This document shows, piece after piece, positions 34,403 through 42,385 of a stretch of DNA of 64,000 bases. Location of the stretch: positions 1 to 64,000 of the forward strand of contig JAZRWI010000004.1 of NCBI GenBank assembly GCA_045599645.1, written 5' to 3'. The first letter of the stretch is position 1. Each line of letters starts with the position of its first letter. The DNA is from RUG334 sp045599645. Its GTDB lineage: Bacteria; Muiribacteriota; Ozemobacteria; Ozemobacterales; Ozemobacteraceae. The translations under genes were made by a program, and so were the position numbers. Under the pieces are notes generated by a model. The model was not told the DNA's origin, did not search any database, and saw only the letters and a program-made list of their open reading frames with translations.

Positions 34403-35299
34403 TTAGTGTTTCCAACCTATTTTATTTGCAGCATCGGAGAAAATTTTTCTCTGTTCTTCAGTCAAATCATGTGGCATAGCAATGTCAAATTCGACGTATA
34501 AATCTCCACCAGGCAAGCCGAGACCAACCATCTTAACCTTATCGCCCTGCTTCGTTTCTTTTGGTATAACAAGAATCATTTGCGTACCCCTTGGATCAGT
34601 AAATCTTACCTTACTGCCAAGTATAGCCTGTGCAATATTAATGGTCAGTATAGCCTTTATGTTATTGCCTATAATTTTGAAATGGGGGTCATCTTCTACT
34701 TCAACTTTTATAGTGAAAGGACCAACATTTAAAATACAATTATTAGCGGTATTAGCAGGAATCCTAATCTGTCTTGTTCCACCAGGCAAACCTGCAACTT
34801 CTACATTCCCCCCCAATAAAGCAATCTTTAATGGTATTCTGATACTAGCATCAGTTTTTGGACCAGCGGATTTTGAGGAAGCCCCAGTAAAACTTTTTGC
34901 TTTATTAAATGCTTTGCCAACAATATCACCTAACCCGCCTAAATTTTCAAAAGGTGTACCCTTAAAGCTATTTATAAACTCTTCGAATATATCCGAACCA
35001 GATGATTCTGTTGTCTTATTTGTATAGGTTCTATAGAAATTACCGAAAGGTCCATCCTTGGCGAAACCGCTGAAATCGAATCCACCACCAAAGGTTCTTG
35101 CATTATCGTATTTTCTTTTATTATCTTCATTTCCGAGCACTTCATAGGCTTCGGAAACTTCTTTAAATTTTTCTTCTGCTGCCTTGTTACCCTTATTAAT
35201 ATCAGGATGATATTTCTTAGCCAATGCTCTGAAAGCCTTTTTTATTTCATCCTTAGTAGCAGATTTACTAACACCCAGCACTTCATAATAATCTTTCAT
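34403..35299 (-). CDS. cbpA: DnaJ/CbpA-type J-domain co-chaperone
   Basis: A 298-residue protein with an N-terminal J domain (residues 1-67, HPD at 31-33) that stimulates DnaK, a Gly/Phe-rich stretch (about 70-90), a linker and a C-terminal DnaJ substrate-binding region (about 150-290, with the DPRGTQMILVIPKETKQGD segment). The zinc-finger domain of true DnaJ is absent, as in CbpA and other type II J proteins. The symbol is by architecture only. An AAGGA site precedes the ATG. The downstream protease gene has its own promoter, so it is probably separate. Confidence 0.85.
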   Translation of the reverse strand: MKDYYEVLGVSKSATKDEIKKAFRALAKKYHPDINKGNKAAEEKFKEVSEAYEVLGNEDNKRKYDNARTFGGGFDFSGFAKDGPFGNFYRTYTNKTTESSGSDIFEEFINSFKGTPFENLGGLGDIVGKAFNKAKSFTGASSKSAGPKTDASIRIPLKIALLGGNVEVAGLPGGTRQIRIPANTANNCILNVGPFTIKVEVEDDPHFKIIGNNIKAILTINIAQAILGSKVRFTDPRGTQMILVIPKETKQGDKVKMVGLGLPGGDLYVEFDIAMPHDLTEEQRKIFSDAANKIGWKH

Positions 35300-35403
35300 G
35301 CTTATCAGGATTCCTTTCGATTTTTTTAAATAATAGCAAACGCGATAATATATTACAAGAGCTTATGGGAAAATGTGTCTCAATAGTTCTAGGCTGAAAA
35401 TAA

Positions 35404-35928
35404 CTATAAAGTGAAATCTAGTATTTCATTGCAATGGTCATGCAGCCACAGCTTAGCTTCTTTATACTTTGGGAACATCTTTTCTACAAGATTCCAAAAA
35501 TCAGTAGAATGGTTCAAGTGGGTCAGATGTGCAATTTCGTGACAAACTACGTATCTAAGAATTTCAGGTGGGGCCATTACCAAACGCCAGTTGAAATTCA
35601 AGTTTTTCTGTGCCGAACAGCTGCCCCATCTTGAAGAAGTATCCTTGACAGCTATTTCCTTGTAGGAAAAACCGTATTTAGCTTTTTCTGATTCAACTTC
35701 CTGTGCAAAATAACGCCTTGCCTGGGATTTATACCAGGTCAATATTTCATTTGCAGCTAGTGAGTATTGCTCATCTTCATTTTTATAAATTGAAGAAAGT
35801 TTAATTGTCAGTGTGTTCTCCTTCTGAATAATTCTTGAAAAAGAGAAAGGAGACTTTTCAATCTTAATACTCAGGTATTCGCCTCTGAATGGTAACTTTT
35901 TCTGTTCCAAATCAGACAATTTCATCAA
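35404..35928 (-). CDS. YgjP-like (DUF45) M48-type metallopeptidase
   Basis: A 174-residue cytoplasmic protein with the family's RWGSCS motif (100-105) and the zinc site CHEIAHLTHLNHSTDFW (HEIAH at 130-134, further histidine at 140). YgjP/WLM-related proteins are predicted zinc peptidases; a physiological substrate is not established. Length is shorter than E. coli YgjP-like proteins (about 230) but the core is complete. Two ATGs occur in tandem at the start, and the gene overlaps the end of the upstream fmdB-like gene by 17 nt, so they form an operon. Confidence 0.82.
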   Translation of the reverse strand: MMKLSDLEQKKLPFRGEYLSIKIEKSPFSFSRIIQKENTLTIKLSSIYKNEDEQYSLAANEILTWYKSQARRYFAQEVESEKAKYGFSYKEIAVKDTSSRWGSCSAQKNLNFNWRLVMAPPEILRYVVCHEIAHLTHLNHSTDFWNLVEKMFPKYKEAKLWLHDHCNEILDFTL

Positions 35929-36175
35929 ATTTTCCGCCGCCTACATTGATAAGCTTTTTAAAACCGTGCTTTTGGAGATTTTCGTCTGACAATATAGTTT
36001 TATTAGAGTCATCTCTTTTATGAACTGCTGGATGCATTATCTTTATGATTTCGTTTTCACATTCGGGGCAATATTCCAGTTTGTCTTCAGATATTCTTTG
36101 GAAAGTTTCGAAACCATCTTTACAATAATCGCAACTTTTTTCAGGATCTTTTGCTTTATATGAATATAAGGGCAT
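35912..36175 (-). CDS. FmdB-family zinc ribbon protein
   Basis: An 87-residue protein beginning MPLYSYKAKD with a CxxC pair at 15/18 and a second at 36/39, the zinc-ribbon layout of the FmdB/CxxC_CxxC_SSSS family. These small proteins are thought to be regulatory or nucleic-acid-binding, but their function is unproven. A strong AAGGAGG ribosome binding site precedes the start. It is the first gene of a two-gene operon with the YgjP-like peptidase. Confidence 0.8.
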   Translation of the reverse strand: MPLYSYKAKDPEKSCDYCKDGFETFQRISEDKLEYCPECENEIIKIMHPAVHKRDDSNKTILSDENLQKHGFKKLINVGGGKFDEIV

Positions 36176-36295
36176 TTTTGTTACGCCTCCTTGTTCTTTA
36201 TATTTTAGACTACTTTAATCAGCAAATCAATAGTGTAACAATTATTTATTGTAAATTGTAATGAGGTGTTTAAAGGTCTTAGCATAAGATAATCA

Positions 36296-36312
36296 ATGGT
36301 ATTCATTACCAT
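36296..36312. promoter_or_regulatory. ATGGTA-N5-TACCAT dyad upstream of the amidase operon
   Basis: A perfect 6+6 inverted repeat lies about 25 nt before the predicted -35 of the operon beginning at 36372, a position that suits a regulator binding site. The 195-nt gap also contains an ACAAT/ATTGT repeat at 36238-36252. No regulator is evident. Confidence 0.3.
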
Positions 36313-36337
36313 AAATAAGCCTATAAGATAATTTAGT

Positions 36338-36365
36338 TTGGAATTTTTTGTTGGTGTGTTATGAT
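36338..36365 (+). promoter_or_regulatory. Promoter with extended -10, possible leaderless start
   Basis: TTGGAA (36338-36343), a 16-nt spacer and TG-T-TATGAT (-10 at 36360-36365). The expected transcription start 7 nt later is the A of the ATG at 36372, and no Shine-Dalgarno sequence exists. Confidence 0.5.
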
Positions 36366-36371
36366 GTTAGT

Positions 36372-38285
36372 ATGAATAATTATAAAAAGCTAGCTTTCAT
36401 ATTAATGTTATCTGCTGTGCCCGCATTTGCACAAGGTGACAAACCTTTAAGCGGTTTGAATATAATGCTCGACCCAGGCCATGGTGGAGCAGATCCAGGT
36501 GCTGTAGGCAAATTAGGTTTGAAGGAATCTGACACTAACCTACGCGTTTCACGTTATTTGAAAATGCTCTTAGAGCATGATGGCGCTAAGGTCAAGTTGA
36601 CAAGAGAAAAGCCAGAAACAAGTTTAAGTTTATCGAAACGTGTTGCAATGTCTAATGAAGAAATGCCAGATTTATTCATTTCCATTCATCATAACGCTTC
36701 GTTAAATCCAAAGCCACAAAATAGAAGTGAAATCTACTATAATGCTATGGATAGAGGGGTATCAAGACAAGTAGGTTTATTTATAAATGATTCATTAGCG
36801 AAAGAAGAATTTGCTGGTGATTCAGTTATGATACCAGCAGGTTTTTATGTTTTAAGAAACAATAAAGCACCTTCCATTTTGACTGAAGGTAGTTATATAT
36901 CTATTCCAGATTCAGAAAAGAACTTGCGTTCAGGTAAAGGTCTCACCAATGAAGCCACTATTATTTGGAAGTCATTGAGAAAAGCTTTTGCAAAAGGAAC
37001 AATGAAAATAAATCTTCTTACTAATGATAAGAATGATTTGCTCCTTGAAAGTCCTTATTTTAACATACTCATGACAGCAAATAAACCAATAAGTAGTGTT
37101 AATGCAAGATTAGACTCTACTGAACTTGGTAATATCGGTCTGAAGAATATTATGGCCTACCCAATGACCTATTCTTTATACAATACCAAGCCATTAACAA
37201 GTGGTAAGTATGAATTAACACTTGCCGCAATGAGCAATGACGGCATACCTTCAGCTCAGAAGAAACTGAACCTTAATGTGGTATTACCTGTTGAAAAGGC
37301 TATTATTGAGCCTGTAGCACCATACATTCCAATGGGCTTCAAGGGTCGTTTCCCAATTACAATCAAGTTGTATGACGGTCAGAACAAGCTTAACACAAGA
37401 AGTGCTCTTGTAAGGATCAACTATGGTGAAAATAAATCTGTAGAAAATCTTACTAGTTCTACTGGTATTACAACAGAATACATTGAATTAGATGGAACAG
37501 AAACCAATAGTCTCAACCTTAGTCTAAGCGTTGAAGAAAAATCAATGGTTTCTTTGAATGTTCCTATAGCAATGCCTATCCAACGTTTTGTTTTGGGTAA
37601 ATTAAATGGTATTAATGGCACTGGGATAGCTGATGCAGAAATCAGTCATAACGGTAAAGTTATTACCACCACAGGTAATGACGGCTATTTCTATATTGAT
37701 TATCCATTATCAAATAATGAATTCAGCATAGACATTACCCCAAAAACTGGTCATAAAGCCATTACTGAAACAATTAAAACTAATGGTGAACCAGTAATTC
37801 TACCGCAGTTTAATGCAGAAGCTTTATCCCCGGCATTATTTGGTAAAAATATTGGAATAATGGCCCAGCCACAATTGGAAGAAATGACAAGAAACATTGT
37901 TAAACCTATGGTTTTTGCAGGTGCCAATGTAAAACGCCTTAATCTTCCAGAAGCAATGGCACATCCGGAATATCAAGCAGCCTTAGAAGCTAATCTTACA
38001 AAGAATCTCGATCTCATTATGTCCTTGAAGACAGAAAATGTTAAGGGCATTGAACTTCGCTACTATCATAGCAGCAAAAACGGCAAAAAGATTTGTGATT
38101 CAATAAAGAACAGCTTTAAGGAAAGCTACCCGGACGTAACAATCAGAAGCTGTGCTGGTTCTGACTATGAACTTGGTCATACTGGAGCAACCTCTATTGT
38201 TATTTCTATACCTAACAAGCCAGATGAAAAGACTCGTGAAGCGCTCATGAACCAAATTTCAAAGGCTTTAAAATCAGGCAATTAA
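36372..38285 (+). CDS. Exported N-acetylmuramoyl-L-alanine amidase with C-terminal pseudo-amidase domain
   Basis: A 637-residue protein with a signal peptide (about 1-20). Its Amidase_3 domain (about 26-205) has all expected residues: DPGHGGADPG (H37), E52, SIHHN (H106) and TEGSY. A beta-sandwich region follows, then a carboxypeptidase-regulatory-like domain (about 415-470). The final 153 residues (485-637) repeat the Amidase_3 strand order (GKNIGIMAQPQ, DLIMSLKTEN, GIELRYYHSSKNGKKICDSI, ATSIVISIPN) but lack the zinc ligands, so they look like a decayed second copy. The ATG at 36372 is preferred over an upstream TTG because it begins the signal peptide. It is the first gene of a five-gene operon. 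Confidence 0.8.
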   Translation: MNNYKKLAFILMLSAVPAFAQGDKPLSGLNIMLDPGHGGADPGAVGKLGLKESDTNLRVSRYLKMLLEHDGAKVKLTREKPETSLSLSKRVAMSNEEMPDLFISIHHNASLNPKPQNRSEIYYNAMDRGVSRQVGLFINDSLAKEEFAGDSVMIPAGFYVLRNNKAPSILTEGSYISIPDSEKNLRSGKGLTNEATIIWKSLRKAFAKGTMKINLLTNDKNDLLLESPYFNILMTANKPISSVNARLDSTELGNIGLKNIMAYPMTYSLYNTKPLTSGKYELTLAAMSNDGIPSAQKKLNLNVVLPVEKAIIEPVAPYIPMGFKGRFPITIKLYDGQNKLNTRSALVRINYGENKSVENLTSSTGITTEYIELDGTETNSLNLSLSVEEKSMVSLNVPIAMPIQRFVLGKLNGINGTGIADAEISHNGKVITTTGNDGYFYIDYPLSNNEFSIDITPKTGHKAITETIKTNGEPVILPQFNAEALSPALFGKNIGIMAQPQLEEMTRNIVKPMVFAGANVKRLNLPEAMAHPEYQAALEANLTKNLDLIMSLKTENVKGIELRYYHSSKNGKKICDSIKNSFKESYPDVTIRSCAGSDYELGHTGATSIVISIPNKPDEKTREALMNQISKALKSGN

Positions 38286-38306
38286 AAAATCATATAAATC
38301 GAGGAA

Positions 38307-39293
38307 ATGATGGAACAGGAAAACAACGGACAACTCAACCAAATTGCAGATGCATTGCAAAGTATCGCTGGTTCAATGAATCGTGACCCACAGGCCGAAC
38401 GATATCATGCAGAAACTCATTGTCCCAGCTGCGGCAGATTTGTAGGAACAGAAACAAGATGTCCCTACTGCCAGACCGAAACCCAGAAGCGTTTATCAAT
38501 CAAGATTTTTAAAATTATCTCAGTATTGATATCCACACTTGGTCTCTTGATGCTTTTATTCTATGCTAGAAATGTTCAGACTCCAGTCGTAGCAATTAAT
38601 GAACTTGGTCCTCTGAGCAATTTCGCACATGTAAGAGTAGTCGGCTATGCAGCCCAAGATGCTAAAATCAACAAATGGGGTACACTTTCATTCAATATTA
38701 TACAATTTGTTAATGAAAATGGCCAAATTGAAACAGATCGCAGCAAATTCAGAAATTGCAATAGAATAGAACTCAGAGTCAACGCTTATAAGAAGGTTAC
38801 AGCTGATATTGATCCAGCAAGACTTCCAAAAAGATTTGATGAAGTTGACGTAGAAGGTCAGATAAGAGTTCAACAGAATGAAGCAAGTATGCTTATAAAC
38901 GCTTCAGAACATCTTAGAATCATTGCTTCCGGTAAAGAAAACCGTGATGCTCAGCCAGCATTTGGCAGAGATAATGACAGACCTTCAAATCAAATTCCAA
39001 ACCTTGAACCAATTGCACCACAGGCTATTGGACGTGAAATGATAAGAAAACCAGTAAAAATTGTTGGCCTTGTAAAAGAATCTCAACAGGTTGAAAATGA
39101 CTGCGTAATTATCAAATTAGATAATGGAACAGAAAATGGTTTCCCAATATTCATACCTGAATTCTCCAAGAAACAGATTACATTGCCACAAGCTGGTCAG
39201 GTTCTAGAATGCTTAGGTAATGTAAAAGAATATAAAGGTGAATTGGAAGTAGAAATTAATAACCGCGGTTATGTTAAGGTTATGCAACACTAA
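38307..39293 (+). CDS. Membrane protein with N-terminal zinc ribbon and extracytoplasmic OB-like region
   Basis: A 328-residue protein. Four cysteines at 39, 42, 52 and 55 (CPSCG...CPYC) form a zinc ribbon, and one membrane helix follows at about 67-87. The rest is beta-rich with two segments resembling nucleic-acid-binding OB folds (for example VRVVGYAAQDAKINKWGTLS at about 109-128 and VKIVGLVKESQQVENDCVII near 248-267). The second part contains a low-complexity linker. The topology would place the ribbon in the cytoplasm. A GAGGAA site precedes tandem ATGs (38307 and 38310). No specific function is recognised. Confidence 0.6.
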   Translation: MMEQENNGQLNQIADALQSIAGSMNRDPQAERYHAETHCPSCGRFVGTETRCPYCQTETQKRLSIKIFKIISVLISTLGLLMLLFYARNVQTPVVAINELGPLSNFAHVRVVGYAAQDAKINKWGTLSFNIIQFVNENGQIETDRSKFRNCNRIELRVNAYKKVTADIDPARLPKRFDEVDVEGQIRVQQNEASMLINASEHLRIIASGKENRDAQPAFGRDNDRPSNQIPNLEPIAPQAIGREMIRKPVKIVGLVKESQQVENDCVIIKLDNGTENGFPIFIPEFSKKQITLPQAGQVLECLGNVKEYKGELEVEINNRGYVKVMQH

Positions 39294-39309
39294 TTGAAAG
39301 GTATTCTAA

Positions 39310-40659
39310 ATGGAAACTTTATTTAACGTATTCCTGCATCCAGAATACCTTAACCTATTCTACTTCTGCACAATAGGTATTCTGGCCTCAGCAATAATTT
39401 CTTTTCTGCCTGCACTTCACATTTACAATGTTATAGGCATTTTCATGCTGTTCGTTCTTAAATTTGAAGCTACAATGGCACCAATGGAATTAATCTCATT
39501 GTCAATCGGTATGATTGTTGGTTATTCAATACTGAATACTGTTCCTGCAACATACTTTGGACCAGGTGATGAAAGTATGTCTTATTACATACTTCCAAGT
39601 GCTGACTGGGTTAATAAAGGTCGTGGTTACGAAGGCGTTATCCTCACTGGTATTGGCGCTTTAACAGGAATCATTGCACTTGCTATACTAGCACCACTAT
39701 TTATCCATATTCTTCCTGGTCTTAAAACAATTACAGCACCTCATATGTTCTGGATTATAGGTGCAGTAATTGTCTATTCAATTATGTCAGAATGGCCAAA
39801 AGGTCTGAGTCAGTCTCCGGATTGCTGGACTAACTTCAAGGAAGGTTGGTACTATCTTGGTATTGGTTTCCTTCTTTTCTTAGCATCAGGTCTCTTAGGG
39901 TTCATCGTAATGGCAAAGACCCTTGTTCCAGTTGAATTTGCATTCCAAAGCATTACACCAGTATTTGTAGGCTTATTTGCAATTCCATGGCTTATAACTA
40001 ACATTATTAATATTGGTAAGGTTCCACACCAGCACGAAGCAGAATCTGTTGAAATGGATTGGAATCTCATCGTAAGAGGCACCTTTGGTGGTTTCTTAGG
40101 TGGTTTCTTTGCAGCATTTGTCCCGATCGTAACAGCCGGTGTCGGCGGCCTTATGGCTGGCCACGCTACTGCTCAGAGAGACGGCAGATTATTTGTTATG
40201 TCATACGGAACCTGTAAGACTGTATACTATGTTGGTTCATTCCTGTTATTCTTTATACCAGGCCTTAGCCTTACCCGTGGTGGTCTGGCATGTATCATTA
40301 ACCCAGTAACAACTGTTCTTACAATAAAAGAATACTTTATGTTTGTTGGTTTAATGTTATTTGCTGCAGGCGTTTCATTCTTACTGTTAATGCCTTTCAC
40401 CAAGTTATGCATTAAGCTTGTAGAAAAGATCCCATTCCAATGGATTTCTGTATTTGCATTATTAATTGTAGTTCCAGCAGTAGGAATTTTCACCGGCTTT
40501 GGTGGATTATTCATAATGCTCATAGCTACAGGTTTAGGCTTAATTCCAGTTCTTTTCCAGGCAAGACGAATGAACCTTATGGGTGTTCTCTTGCTGCCGG
40601 TATGCTTGAATATGGCAGGCTACGGCAATGTAATTCTTAAATTCCTGGGGTTGTTATAA
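39310..40659 (+). CDS. TctA/DUF112-like multi-spanning membrane permease
   Basis: A 449-residue protein with about ten to twelve membrane segments. Family-like stretches are GRGYEGVILTGIGALTGI (about 98-115) and a glycine-rich GTFGGFLGGFFAAFVPIV region (about 258-275), which match the DUF112/TctA group best known as the large permease of tripartite tricarboxylate transporters. No TctB or TctC partner is present, and the neighbours (amidase, YdjM-like protein) do not suggest carboxylate uptake, so a different role is possible. A GAAAGG site lies upstream and the next gene starts one base after the stop. Confidence 0.6.
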   Translation: METLFNVFLHPEYLNLFYFCTIGILASAIISFLPALHIYNVIGIFMLFVLKFEATMAPMELISLSIGMIVGYSILNTVPATYFGPGDESMSYYILPSADWVNKGRGYEGVILTGIGALTGIIALAILAPLFIHILPGLKTITAPHMFWIIGAVIVYSIMSEWPKGLSQSPDCWTNFKEGWYYLGIGFLLFLASGLLGFIVMAKTLVPVEFAFQSITPVFVGLFAIPWLITNIINIGKVPHQHEAESVEMDWNLIVRGTFGGFLGGFFAAFVPIVTAGVGGLMAGHATAQRDGRLFVMSYGTCKTVYYVGSFLLFFIPGLSLTRGGLACIINPVTTVLTIKEYFMFVGLMLFAAGVSFLLLMPFTKLCIKLVEKIPFQWISVFALLIVVPAVGIFTGFGGLFIMLIATGLGLIPVLFQARRMNLMGVLLLPVCLNMAGYGNVILKFLGLL

Positions 40660-40660
40660 T

Positions 40661-41764
40661 ATGAAAGGCTTTACACACTTTATATCTGGTATGGCTGTTG
40701 CCAGCTTCTTCCAGCAGGCCATTCATATGGCATCACAAGAACAGTCATTTATCCTTTGCCTCGGTGGTTTATTCGGTATTCTTCCAGATACCTTAGACTT
40801 CAAGCTAGCTAAGTATTTCTATAAGTCAGACTTCGAAGTAAAGCCTGACCCAAATAATCTTGATGCAAGAGAAATAGCTAATGGTATTGCACAAGCAGTA
40901 AATAAAGCTATTGAAACTGGTAAGGGTACTGTCCAACTTCACACAATGCAGATTGCTTCCAACCGATGGCGAAGCTATCAGCTCAGATTTGACACAAAGA
41001 ATAGCGAAATCTGTGTAGATATAGGTCCAGAAGTGGATACTGGCCAAATACCTTTTGATGGAACAGAATTAAAAGATCCTGAAAAAGCTCATGCAAGAGT
41101 AAAAGTCAGCCGTGAATTCTACCAGCAATTTGATAAAGTATCTAACATTGCTATTATGACAGGGCCTTGCTTCGAATTCGCAATGCGTGAAGATGGGAAA
41201 ATAGAAATTGTTTTCCTGCCATGGCATAGACAGTGGTCTCACAGCTTTACTCTTGGTATGCTTATAGCATTAATAGTAGGTATCATTTCTTATATTTGTG
41301 TTCCAGAAGGACCACATCCTGAAATGTATACATTACCAAGATGGTCACTCTACCCTCTCATTATTCTGTTTGGTTCTATGGTTCATATCATTGAAGACTC
41401 GACGGGATTTATGGGAAATAACCTATTCTATCCATTCACTAAGGGCAGAACTAACGGTTTAGGTTTCATGAGTGCATCAGAAGGTATACCAAATTTCTTC
41501 TTTGTTTGGACTTCAGTTATCTGCATATTATTCAATCTTGATAGATTCAGATATGCTCCTGAACTCACACAGCCTGGAATCCCTAATCCATGGGCATTCT
41601 GGTTCTGGTTCTATATCATTCCAGTCTTAATAATGCTGGTTTTCTTCCTTAAAGGCAAAAAAGAAAAAGCTGCTAAGGCCAAAGAAAACAACGAATCAAC
41701 CAAGAACGTTGATTTTGATGGACCTCAGGCTGTTGAAAGCGAAACAGACGCATCCATAATCTAA
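40661..41764 (+). CDS. YdjM-like (DUF457) membrane-bound metal-dependent hydrolase
   Basis: A 367-residue membrane protein. The YdjM/DUF457 hallmarks are an N-terminal histidine (FTHF, 4-7), GILPDTLDF (39-47) and an HRQWSHS motif near 189, followed by membrane helices and GSMVHIIEDSTGFMG. The family contains predicted metal-dependent membrane hydrolases with no proven substrate. An insertion of about 120 residues between the second and third motifs is unusual; it is hydrophilic and beta-rich. The C-terminal tail is Lys/Glu-rich. It starts one base after the TctA-like gene, so the two are translationally linked. Confidence 0.65.
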   Translation: MKGFTHFISGMAVASFFQQAIHMASQEQSFILCLGGLFGILPDTLDFKLAKYFYKSDFEVKPDPNNLDAREIANGIAQAVNKAIETGKGTVQLHTMQIASNRWRSYQLRFDTKNSEICVDIGPEVDTGQIPFDGTELKDPEKAHARVKVSREFYQQFDKVSNIAIMTGPCFEFAMREDGKIEIVFLPWHRQWSHSFTLGMLIALIVGIISYICVPEGPHPEMYTLPRWSLYPLIILFGSMVHIIEDSTGFMGNNLFYPFTKGRTNGLGFMSASEGIPNFFFVWTSVICILFNLDRFRYAPELTQPGIPNPWAFWFWFYIIPVLIMLVFFLKGKKEKAAKAKENNESTKNVDFDGPQAVESETDASII

Positions 41765-41768
41765 CATC

Positions 41769-42338
41769 ATGTATCATTGCACCTACTTAGTAAATAGACA
41801 GATGATTACTGAGCCTTCTCAGATTGTTGCATCATTACAAAAATACGTATCTGAAGAAGATGGAAAGCCAATGTCAAATTTTCAATACCGTTTAGAATGG
41901 TATAGAATAGGCATTAGTATTCCTATGGATGTTTATTCTGAAAATAGACCAGTTCTTCAATTGAGGCCAGAATGCCAACTGACTTCAGTTGAAGAACTGG
42001 AACCTTTACCCGAAAAATTAAAGGAAGCAAGCTTCAAAATATTTATAGTTCCACATAAAAGCTTAGAAAAAAATGAAGACTTGGATGAAGCTTTCATAAT
42101 AGACTGGTTCCAAAAAAAATTAAAAAATGTAGCCGAAATCACTGAATCTACATTCGGACCCAATAACAGAATCTACTTTAAAGCTAATCCTGAAGACGAA
42201 GCTTTGACACAACTTCAGTCTTATACATTAAGGGGCGAATTTAAGGTAAGAAATTCTAAAAAATTGGAAGAATTAAGAAGAAAACCGATTGGTTATTATT
42301 CTGAACTAGGATGTGGAATGCTAATGATTGATTGTTAA
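41769..42338 (+). CDS. Hypothetical protein with a RAMP/Cas6e-like C-terminal pattern
   Basis: A 189-residue protein that I do not recognise with certainty. Its second half runs in the order of the Cas6e (CasE) C-terminal ferredoxin-like domain: a WFQKKL helix, RIYFKANPEDEAL, LRGEFKVRNSKKLEEL, then IGYYSELGCGMLMI, which fits the RAMP glycine-rich loop (hG-x5-G-x-G-hhh). Total length is close to Cas6e (about 200). The early catalytic histidine region of Cas6e is not evident and there are no cas genes or CRISPR arrays in the window, so this may be a divergent or exapted RAMP-like protein or a coincidence. It is the last gene of the operon, 4 nt after the YdjM-like gene, with no Shine-Dalgarno site. 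Confidence 0.4.
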   Translation: MYHCTYLVNRQMITEPSQIVASLQKYVSEEDGKPMSNFQYRLEWYRIGISIPMDVYSENRPVLQLRPECQLTSVEELEPLPEKLKEASFKIFIVPHKSLEKNEDLDEAFIIDWFQKKLKNVAEITESTFGPNNRIYFKANPEDEALTQLQSYTLRGEFKVRNSKKLEELRRKPIGYYSELGCGMLMIDC

Positions 42339-42352
42339 GCTTATTATAAAAA

Positions 42353-42380
42353 AAGCCATGCTATTGCATGGCTTTTTTTA
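42353..42380. terminator. Bidirectional terminator between convergent genes
   Basis: A 9-bp stem AAGCCATGC / GCATGGCTT (42353-42361 with 42366-42374) is flanked by As and Ts. It ends the amidase operon on the plus strand and the TPR gene on the minus strand. Confidence 0.88.
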
Positions 42381-42385
42381 TTATC

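Noticed and set aside
39310..40659. A tripartite tricarboxylate transporter
   Set aside because: Only a TctA-like permease is present; no TctB or substrate-binding TctC, so a full transporter cannot be claimed.
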